A stretch of DNA of 64,000 nucleotides from Pegea sp. RAD2-039 (GCA_034620365.1 JAQGEQ010000071.1:3472001-3536000), one strand, 5' to 3'; positions 50,301-62,379 are shown, counted from the first letter of the stretch. Notes: generated from the letters alone by a model not told the origin. Numbers and translations: made by a program.

Positions 50301-53130
50301 GACACTCAAGGTAAGTTGAAGAGAGTAAAATGAATTAATTGGCAAAAGCCGAATTCTAAAGAGCTTTCCTTTGGCAAGTTTCTGTAATTTAATCCAATAA
50401 ATCTTTGATTAATCAACTGCTCACGTGCTTAACGTTGATGTCATTAAAAGATTAAAATATTAAAGCTTTAAATCTTCAAAAATTTTTGATATTTTAAAAT
50501 TTGAAATTAAATCAAAGAAAAGTATATTTGAAAACAATTTGATTTTGATTGATTTTTGCAGAAACTTGAAAAACATGTCTGAAATGCGAGACTGACTTCA
50601 AATGTTAATTTTTTTCTACAAATAAGTGACAAGATCTTGAAACGTGGAAGACAACTTTTTAGAAGACTGTGGTTGATGTATTGTTTTGAAATATTGGACT
50701 TTTCTTTCAATCTTCTACAAACTTGGTACTTACTGGATATTGAACCAACTCAATACTTGAAAAATCTCAAACATTTTCTTTAGATTCAAACACTTATTTC
50801 CTCTTACATCTGTCTTGTATCTTTCAGAAGCATTTCCTACACATTATAACCATGAATTAAAATTTGAAAATATAATAAGGAACTTTATGAAGATAAAAGA
50901 TTATTATTCAAACTTTATATATTAAAAGTAAAATGTTTAAAATTAAGATTTGTAGATCAATTTTGTTAACTGTTAAATTTGAACTTCAAAACAGATGAGA
51001 AACCAAAATATTTATCCATTTCAATGATGCAAAATGAAAATCTTTTTAAAGATTTAGTAAATGATTAATTTATTGTCGTTAATCAAATTTTATTTTTGGT
51101 TTTAAATTTTTCTTAAATGACTAACCTTCGTTGATAAACGTTTATCGGTAGCCTTTAAAAATTTCAAAAACCACTTAGAAAAACAAATTTGAAAAGTTGT
51201 CTTCTAAATTAGCTTAAACTGATGAAAAAACTGAATAATTACATTTTCAAGTGTAAATCATGCATTTACTGATTTAAAAACAATTATATGAATCAAACAA
51301 CTTTCCATTTTACTCAATAATGAGTTTAACATTTTTAATGGCTTACAATTTTACATTCGTATTCTTTTTGCTTATAGACTAATTTATTTTTAACAAATTA
51401 ATTACTTTTTATTTCTTATTTACCAAAATATATTTTTATAAAGATAAAACTTATTACATATATATTGAAATCGTTCCAAATTTTCATGGTAGGTGTTAAA
51501 ACTTTGAGAGAAAAAATATGATTCATCAATAATATGTTAATAGCTTAAAGTTAAAATTTGAAATCTGATATCATAAGCACTATCAGTCTTACTTTGTTGA
51601 TGTGCTAGTTATCATATATTCAGTTTTCCATTTTCCGTATTTAGAATAATTGATGTTACAAGTTTTATTTTGTAAATATGAATGAGAAATCAATCAAAAA
51701 CTGTCAACTAACATCTCTAAAAATAACTTTAATTAATTATTTTCAAAAGCTTATTAAGATAAAATATTCAAATAGTTTATAGAATCAAGCAGAGAAATAT
51801 ATTTTATACAATTATGGTTTATTGAAGTAAAATAATTAAGCTGTAATCATATAATCAGATGTCATAATTGATTCCGTATTTTGATGAAATGACAATTTTA
51901 TAAAATTTTATGATTTAGACTGAATAAATTTGCTGTCACATGATATGAACAGCATATAATTCTTGTTTTGAAGTTTACTTTTCATTTTCTCAAGTTTTTG
52001 TTCAATTTAGCCGCAGTTACGCTGATATCAGAGATTTTTAGCATGAAAAATATTGACTCCTAGAAATTTCTTATCCAACTTACATCACTTATCAAACGAA
52101 AAGACATTGTGTTCATTCATGCGTGATATTGCTCAGCACATGTTTTCACTCTTTGTCATCACCTAGTGTTATAAAAAAATTGACAAAAGCTGTTACTCGA
52201 AAAAGTTATTAAATCAAAATGCTCTGTGGTAAATTTTATTGAAAATTTCAAGTTATAATTGATGCATTATTTATCACTGAGTTGTAAAAAATTACATTTT
52301 TTTGTAAGATTTTTAATTTCACAAAAAAATAATTTTTTGAGTTGTACATTTGAAAATAAGAAATATTTTAAACAGCGTTTTCTAGCAAAACAAATAAGAA
52401 ATGTTTAAAAATTAAATAGACAAGTCAACTATTATAATAATTGCAAAAAATTAAAGCATTTAAGTTTGTAATTTATTACCTAAAAGTTTGTTTAATCTTA
52501 ACTTTTATTACCAATCGAACTTTTACGCTTTGTCTGGAAAAGACAAATTTTACAGACTTTTGAAAAATTAGAGCCAATCAAAAATAAGGACGGCTGTTAT
52601 ACGAGGCTTTTATATTTGAAGTGAAAATTAATAGAGAAGGTTTTGATCAATTCCAAAGTCATCTTTAGAAAATTTACCTAAAATAAATTATAATGAGAAA
52701 AGCTAAAAAGGAATGGTTAAAGAAAGACCAACACCTTAAAAGCTATTGTTAGTTTCTATAGTTACGTATGATTGCTTCGTCATGCTTGATTTATTCCAGT
52801 ATGCAAGTATAAGAAATTACGAAAAAGTTTTTTTGTTAAAACTTTTCATTTAAGTTTTTTATCTTCTTTTCTACTTATTAGAAGTTGTATTGATAATTAT
52901 TATAAATCAATCTTTTTTGACGAGGTAATGCTGTACAACTTTTAGCTAGAACAATTTGAAAAAAAAAAGTTTATCTTCAACTTTATACAATAAATATTTT
53001 TTAAGGAATTTTTTTGAGTTGATTTAAAAATCATTTTTAAATATTTTAAAATAGAAATTTGTCAATAGTAAGAAAATGAGATCTATTTTTGATATATTGA
53101 AAGATTTCGGCAGAATCTAATTTGAATTGA
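44360..53130. other. Gene desert, very AT-rich
   Basis: Nearly 8.8 kb without a supportable gene. Only chance frames occur (for example 50507-50710). No TGACGTCA occurs here, in contrast to both flanking loci. A stretch at about 52515-52560 vaguely resembles the 3' end of the ancient LINE family. No tRNA, snRNA or other repeat was recognised; intergenic regulatory DNA cannot be excluded. Confidence 0.5.
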
Positions 53131-53143
53131 TTTTTTCTTGTAG
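53131..53143 (+). promoter_or_regulatory. 3' splice-site-like sequence 10 bases before the small-peptide ATG
   Basis: TTTTTTCTTGTAG followed by ATCTTTAAAC and the ATG. A pyrimidine tract and AG this close to a start codon is typical of a spliced-leader acceptor or of a 5' UTR intron. Confidence 0.5.
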
Positions 53144-53153
53144 ATCTTTAAAC

Positions 53154-53699
53154 ATGGGTTTTATAAAAGTTGTTGTTGTGTTATTTTCAATATTGTTCAT
53201 TTTCAATCTCAAGTCAGTTAAAAGTAAGTTGAATAAATGAAGTAATGAGAAATACCTTTTTTTAATATGTAATTAGATAAGCTTTTTTATCTGCAATTTA
53301 TTATTTGTTTATTTGTTCAAGTAAAGCAACTTCAGTCTTTTTTACAAATATAAACTTGTATTACTTCAAAATTGTCTTTTTGAAACTTTACAAACATCTA
53401 AAGAATAACTTTTGTATCTGAATCAAAACTATTAATTTTTGTAAAATCATCCATATGACTTTTGTGATGTAACGAAACCTAAAGTTGATATTTGGAACAA
53501 TTTAGATGAAACTGACTTTTTATACGTCATCATCATTTGTACAGGTCAAAATGCGATGAAGTTGAAAGTTAATTGTCATGAAAATGAAGTTGATTGTAAA
53601 AGGAAATTGGAAGAGGTAGTCGCAAGCGTGAAAGAAACTTATGGTCACGTGGATCTGCGTGTAGAGGAAGATATAAGACATGACCCTGGAGAATTATAA
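53154..53699 (+). CDS. Small predicted secreted peptide, 74 residues
   Basis: Two exons: 53154-53223 and 53545-53699, joined by a 321-base GT..AG intron (GTAAGT donor, TACAG acceptor) in phase 1. The protein starts MGFIKVVVVLFSILFIFNL, a clear signal peptide, with likely cleavage near residues 21-26. The mature part of about 50 residues is charged, helical in character and has just two cysteines (in VNCHENEVDC) that could form one small loop; it ends HDPGEL. An AATAAA at 53733 fits a short 3' UTR. I recognise no family. It lies tail to tail with the ATP7 gene. Support: signal peptide, consistent splice sites, upstream acceptor and polyadenylation signal together; no homology evidence. Confidence 0.6.
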
Positions 53700-53732
53700 A
53701 ATTGATTGTAACAATTTTCGATATTTGTAAAC

Positions 53733-53738
53733 AATAAA
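53733..53738 (+). terminator. Polyadenylation signal of the small-peptide gene
   Basis: AATAAA 34 bases after the stop codon at 53697-53699, followed by a T/G-rich stretch from about 53745. Confidence 0.5.
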
Positions 53739-53749
53739 AGTGAAAATGT

Positions 53750-54218
53750 TTGTCGGTTGATTTGAAAGATTCGTTTTGAAATATCAACAGGTTTTGTTTG
53801 CTAGCGCCCTCTAGTGGTTATTTAGTGAAAGTTTTTAACTTAAAATTTTACAGAAAAGAATTTTTCACCACAAAAATGTTCTTAAAATAATTTTCTTAAG
53901 TTTCGGTTGTAAATTTTTTGTATTAAATATCTTATTTCGGAAATTATTTTTTAGTTTAAGAAATTTTCAGGAAATATATCGGGCTTTTTAGAAAATTGTT
54001 AATAATAAATTGAAAAGAAATAAAATTTTTATATATAATCAGTTTATTTACATTAAACATTTAATAAAATAATCTCAAAAAAAATAAAAGTATTTTAAGA
54101 GACGCGATTTGAATATAAAGAAAAATAGTTTTAAAATAAAATTGATTTGGAACAAATAACTTTTAGCAGTGTACAAGATACTTAGAAGACATTATGGCTT
54201 TTCTATAAAGTGGATTTC
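53750..54218. other. Convergent 3' region of small-peptide gene and ATP7
   Basis: Short spacer between two convergent genes. Minus-strand AATAAA at 54048-54043 lies about 170 bases after the ATP7 stop and is a reasonable polyadenylation signal. Nothing else was recognised. Confidence 0.4.
54043..54048 (-). terminator. Likely ATP7 polyadenylation signal
   Basis: AATAAA on the minus strand about 170 bases downstream of the ATP7 stop codon. Confidence 0.4.
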
Positions 54219-57200
54219 TTACAAGTCATCATCATCGTCTTCATCATCAACTAGCAACAAAGACCTTTCTTTGGAATTATTTACTGAAATATGAGTCGAA
54301 CTGACTCCGTCTAATCCATCATGACCACCTAACGAGAGTGAATGAAGAGATTCGACAACTTTGTTCTTTAATAAAGTAAATTGTTGAGTTCTGGTGATCT
54401 TCAAAGAAGATGCAGGTTGAAGCTCTCCTTCTATTCCAACAACAATTTTAACATCTTCATCACAAAGGACTTCATTGGTGTTCCCGATATACTCAGGTTG
54501 ACTTTCAGGAGCTTTCTTCTTATAGCTGAAAATATAAAGTCCTGGTTAGGAGGAAGATGGTGATGACGTCAGCAGCGTAATAGTTTCAAAATATGGTTTT
54601 GAAACACTACAAATTTCAATTTCTACTTTCACCAAAAAATTTCTACTTTTTCGTTTTTTGTCTAAAAAAGATTTTTCGAACTGAAAAAAAATTCTACTAA
54701 AAACCAGCCAAAAACCAAATCTGCTAAAACCCAAAATTAACAGAAGCCATAATTAGAGGCGGGAAATACCCTTAGATGAAACTAGTTTCTTCAAATACTA
54801 GTAAACTATTGGCTCGAATCAAGGAAGTCTTTCCAAGATAGAAGGCAGATCTTCTGTCTCCACTTTCACTTCTTTTGTTTGACTTCAACCTTACGCTATG
54901 TGAGAGACGTCAAAAATGTCATTCATAAAAAGTGATGAGTCGCGTTTGACGTCACTAGCAACGTAGCGTGGTGACGTCATCAAGTCGATAACGCATCATT
55001 GTTTGTTTTTGATGAAATTTTTGTTTCAAAAAACTTTTTAAAAAAATTACTTCATCAAAAAAATTAGAAATTGATTTTCTCGAAGTCATCGTCTTCATGA
55101 CGTCAGAACTTAAGTTAAAATTTACAAAATCTTCATCGGAAACCCTTTTTGTCACAAATTTTAGTTTGTAGATTTATGATTAGTTGAAAACTGACAGATA
55201 TGACGTCATCAAACCACTGAACTCACCACTTGAGTAACAACGATGACGTCACAACACTGACACTACTCAGTGCCATAGCAGCAGATCCCATCCATGGTTG
55301 AAGAATAACTCCAGCCCAAAAAAAGACCCCAGCAGCCAGGGGCACTCCTACCAAGTTATAGATGCAAGCGAGAACAAAATTGAATCGAATCCGTTTGATC
55401 ACGTGCTTCGAAAGATCAATTGAAGCCACAACATCCATTAAATCGTTCTATAAACACCAAAAATGGTTTTTTTCACTTTTGCGCGAGGAATGTTTTTTTA
55501 CCCGAATCAAAACAACATCAGCAGCTTCAACAGCTACATCAGTTCCTGTTCCAATCGCGATTCCTACATCCGCTTGAGCGAGAGCTGGTGAGTCGTTTAC
55601 TCCATCGCCTACCATCGCCACCTGGTGGCCGTTTTGTTGCAACTGCCGAATCTTGCTGACTTTGTGAGAGGGCAACACTTCGGCATACACCTTCTTGATA
55701 CCAGCTTGCCTCGCAATAGCGCGCGCTGTCTTTCGATTGTCCCCGGTTAACAGGATGACGTCAATGTCCATCAAACCCAACGTATGGACCGCTTGAGCAG
55801 CTTCAGCTTTCACTGTGTCTGCGATCGCTAACATCGCGTTTAAGCGTCCATCAATTGCGACCAAGATGGCAGTGTGTCCACAATCTTCTTGTCCTGCCAT
55901 TTTAATGATGAGTGGCTGATTGTGATGACGTCATGACTCACGTGACATGTCGGAATCGACGCGACGACTGACGCGAATTCCATTCCGCAACATCCACTCG
56001 CGGTTTCCAATCAACACTAGATAGCGCTTTGGCGACTTTTGCAGCTCAGCAGCTTCACTTCGCGCAAGCGTGATGTCATCAGATGACGTCATCGAGTCAG
56101 CGTTGTTGAGACTGTTGGTAAGTAAAGTGGCGATGCCGGTTACCTGGCAACTGATACCACATCCAGGAGTTGATGAAAAGTCTGAAGCAGTTGCTAAACT
56201 GTCCACTTGAAGGAGCTGTTGAAACACGAGATGAGACGATCGCGTGTGACATCATAAGGATCACAAACCTCTTTAGCTTTTCGTACAACAGCGTTACCTA
56301 GTGGATGTTCACTAGCGTTCTCTGCGGTTCCTACAATCGCCATGAGAAGTCGGCGTGAGATGTTAGAAGCGCGCGCGTTATCTTCGTCATCATACAACTC
56401 TTCATGTACAACTCTTGGTTGCCCGTATGTGATGGTTCCAGTTTTATCAAAAACTACCGTCTTAACCTAAATAAAAACCATCACATTGATACTTGCAGCA
56501 AACTTCTGTTAGTTTTTGATCTCACTTTATGAGAAGTCTCAAGTGGTTGGCCCCCTTTAATCAGAATTCCGTTCTGGGCTCCAACTCCTGTTCCCACCAT
56601 AACTGCAGTGGGTGTAGCGAGGCCGAGCGCACAAGGACATGCAATTGCAAGAACACTGATAGCAGTTTGAAATGAAAAACGAACAACCATTTCATTATCA
56701 GAGATATAGCTGAAAAAAGGGAAATTATTGAGGTCTAGGGGCGTGAAGATTTCAAGGGTACTTGTGAAGATCAGCAAATTTGTCGAGAAGTTCTGGTCTG
56801 ATAAATCCAATTGTCATCCAGGTGAATAAAGTCAAAGCTGAGATGATAATGACTCCGGGAACAAAGTAACCAGCAATTCGATCCGCTATCTAAAGATCTA
56901 AGAGTTTAAAGGGGGCGGAAGAGAAGGGACACGAGAAAGTACTTGTTGAATGGGAGCTTTAGAAGTTTGTGCTTCTTCTACGAGACGAACGATTTGTGAT
57001 AAAGCTGAATCACTTCCAACATGAGTTGCTTGTATCAATAAAGATCCATTCAAATTTATAGAACCTCCTATCACGTGATCTCCAATCTTCTTTGTCACCG
57101 GCATCGATTCACCTGTGACATCATCGCGCTTTAAACGCGATTTGTAAGTCTCATTATCTTACCTGTGATCACCGATTCATCGCACATCGAGAGACCTTCA

Positions 57201-60177
57201 ACAATCTTGCCGTCAACCGGTACTTTTGACCCGGGGACAACTCGAAGATAGTCTGATCTTTGAACCAGTTCAACTGGAATACATTTTTCTTCGATCACTT
57301 CATGATTGTCGTCAAGGACAACCAAAGTAGCTTCAGTGGCTTGTAGTTGCATCAGTTTTGCTAAAGCTTCAGAAGTTTTACTCTGAAATGATCACAAATC
57401 GAAGTTGAGACGCGATTTCGATGTCTTCAATCCTCAGCACCTTGGCAATATGTTCCATCCACCGACCAAGTGAGATAAAGACGAACAACATCGGTGGCGT
57501 CTCAAAGAAGGTCCGCGGACTGCTTTGTGTCTGCTCCAACAGAGCCACCACTAAAATACCCAGCGAATAGCTGTACGCGATGCTGGTTGCCATGACTATC
57601 AAAACATCCATATTAGCGTTTCGATGTTTGATTGCGGCCCAAGCTTGGACATAGAAGTAGCGACCACCAAATATCTGAAAGATAAGAGATAGGAACTGGG
57701 CTTGAAGTTCAGTTAGCGGCCCCTACTTGGACTGGAGTACAAAGAAGAAACATAAGAGTATTTTGGAGGCTAAGACCTGGTATTAGGATGGTGGGGTGGC
57801 TGTGGGCATTAGTTGCCATGTAGTAGACCATAATGATAAAAACTGGGAGGCCAAAAATGAGAGAAGACAAAAAAGTCCTCCGCCATTGAGATATCTCTTT
57901 GTTGTGATCTAATCCTCCCATTCTATTCTCATTTGTTCGAATTGATGCAGTGAATCCAAGACTCTTAAGATGAGGATGTTGAGAAGAGATTTAGTGAGTC
58001 GAAATGAGTTTACCTTGATGACGTTGATGATGTCTCTGACTCCCGTTGTATCTGGTTCATGCTTGACTACAGCATTTGACGTTGCCAGGGCAACCGACAC
58101 GTAAGTGACCCCTGGAAGGGATTGAAGTTTGGATTCAATCTTGTGAACACAAGAAGAACAAGTCATCCCAGAGATCTGAAGAATTAGATGAGAATCAAAT
58201 GATGAGGATTGGGATCAGAAGATAAAAGTCAAATAAAAGAATAAGTGATGAGGAAGATCAGAAGAGGATCAAGTGATGAGGAAGATCAAAAGAAGATCAA
58301 GTGATGAGAAAGATCAGAGGAAGATCAAGTGACGAGAAAGATCAGAGGAAGATCAAGTGACGAGAAAGATCAGAAGAAGATCAAGTGATGAGGAAGATCA
58401 GAAAAGGATCAAGTGATAAGGAGATCAAAAGAGGATCAAGTGATGACTGACATTTAATTCGATTGTTCCTGAGTTGGAATTAGTTTCTTGCAGCGAAGCA
58501 CCAAATCCAAGGTCTTCAATTAAAGCAACAATATCTGAAGGAGACACAAGATCTGGGAGGTAACGGACATCGGCTCTTCCTGCCATTAATCCAACGAGGA
58601 TTGAGATCACTCCTTCTTCCCGACCTGTCAATCATTCAATGACGTAACAACGTTGATGACGTCATCACTTACCGATGTTGCGTTCGATGTTGTTGACGCA
58701 CGAAGCACACGTCATTCCGGTGATGTTGATGAAACATCGCTCCCCTGCGCTTTCCATCGCGATTACGACGTCATCAGGGCTTCTTGATACCCCCACTTTT
58801 GAGGATCGAGTCTTACGGCCACTAGGGGCCAGTACATAGGCACGTGGGGCAGCAGAATTGTACAAGGAACCGTTAGAGGGGGGAGGATCGATTTTAACAA
58901 TTGGGGATTTTTCATCATCGGCCACTTTGTTCGATTTGAAAATTTCACCTTTCAGGTTGGTTTGGAATCCTAGTTGACTGATGATTGACGCGAGATCACG
59001 CGCAGAAATACAATTCGCATCGTGTATAACTTTCGCGGTTTTCTCGTTCAGTAGTACCTTAATTGAAACCACTCCACGCAGATCACTCACATGGTCTTCA
59101 ATCTTGCGTACACAGGACTGACAATGCATCCCGTGTACCCCTATCTTAGTGGTGGATAGGTCATCGGTTAGTACTACTTCTGTCATAGCATCAAAGCTTT
59201 TCGGAGTTTTTTTGGCAACAGACGGCGACCGTGGAACAACACCAAATATAATAGAAGCTTCGAAACCTAAATCATCAATAGAATCTTTGATTTGATTTAA
59301 AGTGATGAGGTCTTTGTTGTATTCCACAAATGCTGTTTTATCTTCCAGTGAAACCTGAAGAGCAAAGACGTGATGAAGATCAGTATGAAAAGATTTGAAG
59401 TCCTTACTTTGATAGATTGGATACCTGTATAGCAACCAACTTGTGTTTCGATGGTTGCTACACAGGAGTTACAAGTCATTCCTTCAATATTTAAACTTCC
59501 ACTTGAAGTCCTCTTCTTAATCCCTTCTTTACAGATGCTTGCATCAAATCCAAGCTCTTCAACTGTATTTATGATGTCTTCACTTTGAATTAATTGGCTA
59601 AAAAACTGGATAACTCCTTGTTTATTTTGAAGAGAGATCTACAATATATCTGATTATTGGAAGAAAATATCTTCATAAAAAATTACTTGAGCTTGAAGTA
59701 TTCCAACTTTTTGAGACAGATTTGATTGGATAGTTTGAACACAGGCATCACACGTCATCCCTTCGATATCTATTACTAGCTCCTCTCCTATAAGTAAATT
59801 TTTAATTAGGATATTAGTGTTAATTACTAGATAAGAAACCTGGGTCTTGTTTAGCTTCGAACCCAGCATCTTCAATAGTTTCAATTAGTATTTTAACATC
59901 ATTAAAACTAGGTTTGCATGAAACAAGAGCTTTTCCCTTTTCAAGATAAACCTAAAAGAAAACAAATTTAAAAAATGTTTTTGAAAATTTTCTGGATAAT
60001 TATTAGTGAACTTGAATTTAAACTTGAAGATTTATTCTAAAAAACTTGTCATCATTACAACATAAGACTTACCTTAATTTTTTCAACATCTTTAACTTGA
60101 TTAATTAAACCTTCTATTGTTGAAACACAAGACTGACAAGTCATGCCATCAATTGATAATAAAATAGTATAAGACAT
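54219..60177 (-). CDS. ATP7: P1B-type copper-transporting ATPase, ATP7 family
   Basis: Eighteen exons join into 1376 residues; human ATP7A and ATP7B have about 1500 and 1465. Six N-terminal metal-binding domains are present with cysteines at 14/17, 85/88, 162/165, 261/264 (GMHCQSC), 399/402 and 474/477. Eight membrane helices follow. TM6 carries the copper site C876-P877-C878; the actuator has TGE 752-754; the P domain has DKTGT with phosphorylated D920 and GDGVND 1166-1171; the N domain has SEHPL with H967; TM8 has MALSS. The C-terminal tail ends with a tri-leucine (1364-1366) and an acidic run, like the di-leucine endosomal retrieval signal of ATP7A. Known: pumps Cu(I) into the trans-Golgi for cuproenzymes and traffics to export excess copper. 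All catalytic residues are intact. One gene matches the pre-duplication state expected outside vertebrates. Confidence 0.96.
54526..55226. promoter_or_regulatory. ATP7 last intron with five TGACGTCA palindromes
   Basis: TGACGTCA occurs at 54564, 54947, 54972, 55098 and 55201, all within about 640 bases. The octamer is the consensus CREB/ATF site and is self-complementary. Whether it acts as an enhancer here or is simply an abundant genomic motif cannot be told from sequence. Confidence 0.4.
58243..58437. repeat. 28-base minisatellite in ATP7 intron 6
   Basis: Seven tandem units of 28 bases (the last has 27), consensus AAGTGATGAGGAAGATCAGA then AGAGGATC, with a few substitutions per unit. An eighth partial unit runs into the donor of exon 6. 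The repeat fills most of the intron. Confidence 0.95.
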
Positions 60178-60189
60178 TTTGAATATAAA

Positions 60190-62350
60190 TAATTATGTCT
60201 TATACTATTGAACCTTTAAAATACAATAGATTACTAATAATAAAAATCACAGATATCAAATCAATTAACAAAGTATTAAACATATGACTCAAAAAAGAAA
60301 CATAGAAAGAATTAATTCTTAATTATTTTTAGAAATCAAATTTAAACATCTTTAACTTTTTTTAATAACAATAAAACATATTCAGCTGAACTAAATAAAT
60401 AATTAGTTAAAAGGAAAATATTTGATCAAAAAACTAAATTTGCATAAATAAAATACATTTATTTGAATTATCCAAAGTTCAATTTTAGATAATTTATTAG
60501 TTTCTAAAAAATTTGGTGATATTTGAATAAAATAAGCTTTATTTAAGTTTTATTTAAACATCTATAATAAACTAAAGTTATAAAAAGTCTTACATTTTAA
60601 ATAAAGTAATAAATAAAATATTTAAAAGATATTATTAAGTGTAATTAATACTTAATTAATAAATGTTTGATTTATCAAAAATTAACATAATCAACTGATT
60701 AGGATTATTGCAAATTTTCCAACAAACTTTAAGTAAAGTTTAAAGATAAAAATTATTTTCAAAACATTTCTTCTAAAATTGTAATGCAAAAATAACATGA
60801 AGTTTACTGAGACAAAATAAAATAAATAACTTAAAAAAAATCAAAAAATATATTTCAAAATTCGAAAATAATACTTTATTATTAGATTTCTATTGAATTT
60901 TTGTTAAATTTTTTCTTATCAATGTATAAAAGCAATAATAAAACAGGAACTTATAAAAACAAAGTTTAAATTCATTTTTGTGACCACCGTAACATCGAAG
61001 CACGTGACTGCTTATGGCAACAGCTAAGTTTAAAAGTTACAGGACAAGTAATTTAGGATGATTAATAACAACCACAATGTCAGAAATTATGATCTGTTTA
61101 CAGCATGACTGTTCAATAGTGAAAATGAGGTTTATTACAAAACACTGGAGTTTATATTATTATATTTGCTGTAGAGTTGTCAATCATAATTCTCAAGCTA
61201 CTAAAATTAGATGTTCGGTTATTTTCGTATGATGAATGAAAATACTAGAAAAAGACAGTTTTGATTTTAAAAGTCCATTGAAAAGCAATAATATTACAAA
61301 ATATAAAATTCCAATTAGTTTATCTTTTACTTTTTATTAATTTTACAGACAAAATTTTACGATATTAACAAGTGCTTTCTAGCACAATACCATGTGCCTA
61401 TCTAGCAGCACGTTGAAGTATTTGGTTTGTAAAGTCAGCAAAGCGAATTCAAACTCTATATAATAATTGATTAAAGTTAACTTTAGTCAGTCGAATCTCA
61501 GCTGGGAAAATTTTGTTTATGTTTATTGTAAGACAAACATAGCTCGTTTAAAACTAGTGTTGCAAAACACTAACTCATGGAATTAGTTTTAACAAGCAAA
61601 ATAATGCCAAAGGTTTAGTACCCACCTGCAATTTACATGATTACAATTTATTTTGCTTTGTTTATGATTTTAATTCAAATTAAAAAAAACTAAAGTACTT
61701 TTTATCTTTATAAATGATTTCTATTTAATAAACTGACAATATATTTGTAAATAAATTATAAAAATAAAATGCCAGGTTCAGTGAATTTTCAATATTCAGC
61801 TTGTTTTGAGTCGATTAGCAATTGACCTTATAAGCTTAACAAACCTTACCGAAACAATTGCTTCAAAACTGTGTTTGGCATTGTGCCAAGATGTTTAGAA
61901 CATGATGAAATACATAACTACAAATCTTGTTTATATAATGATCTAATTTTAATAGCAAAGAAAAGTTACAAAACTAAAGTAAAAGATTATTTAATATAAG
62001 ATATCTTAGATCTGTTTGTAACAGAATAGAAAATGGATTTAAAGCTGCAGAGGAAAAATTTGTGATTGTTTAAAAAACTTTGAGAGCATATAGTTGAACT
62101 AAGATCTAAGGATTAAAACTCAATAATAAATTCATTTTTTATAAAGAAAGAAAAAACAGGGCTTGATGCAAATAAGTCAAGAATGATAAAACCAAAGAGT
62201 TAACTTCTGAATTAAATTGGACAAACATCTATACGCTTACGAGCAAAAAAAGCTTAATTACTTTAGAAAATAAAATCAACAACAAGAAGATTGTTTTTAA
62301 ATGATTCTGTGCATAAAATTGTACTATTTGCGAATCTACTAATAAAAAAC
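60190..62350. other. Upstream region of ATP7 and intergenic DNA
   Basis: Very AT-rich. The ATP7 promoter should lie at its left end, but no clear core element is visible. Around 61960-62280 a purine-rich stretch reads partly open (for example SVCNRIENGFKAAEEKF) but has stops and no family match. Nothing else is supported. Confidence 0.4.
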
Positions 62351-62379
62351 AGAGTTAATATGACATGGCAGCGATAATT

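Larger units (their letters stand above)
54219..60177 (-). other. ATP7: Exon map of the ATP7 gene
   Basis: Exons in transcript order: 60177-60073, 59951-59840, 59787-59687, 59638-59408, 59354-58673, 58624-58452, 58175-58014, 57963-57727, 57674-57441, 57382-57163, 57112-56943, 56889-56762, 56709-56526, 56466-56269, 56215-55942, 55893-55502, 55447-55227, 54525-54219. All use GT..AG and all phases agree. Most introns are 48-66 bases; larger ones are intron 1 (121), intron 6 (276, with a minisatellite) and intron 17 (701). Intron 15 has two acceptors 20 bases apart; only the second (ATGGCAG) keeps the frame and aligns without a gap to human ATP7A. Exon 4 uses the second of two possible donors. 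Confidence 0.85.

Noticed and set aside
52505-52560. Possible 3' end of the ancient LINE family
   Set aside because: Only a loose match over about 35 bases; not distinguishable from chance.
55362-55659. Plus-strand frames of 71 and 79 codons opposite ATP7
   Set aside because: Antisense of the ATP7 hinge exons; no independent splice or start evidence.
59409-59435. A long single frame 58665-59435 starting MLYRYPIYQ
   Set aside because: The beginning is intron 4 read through; the true exon starts at 59354 after a CAG acceptor.
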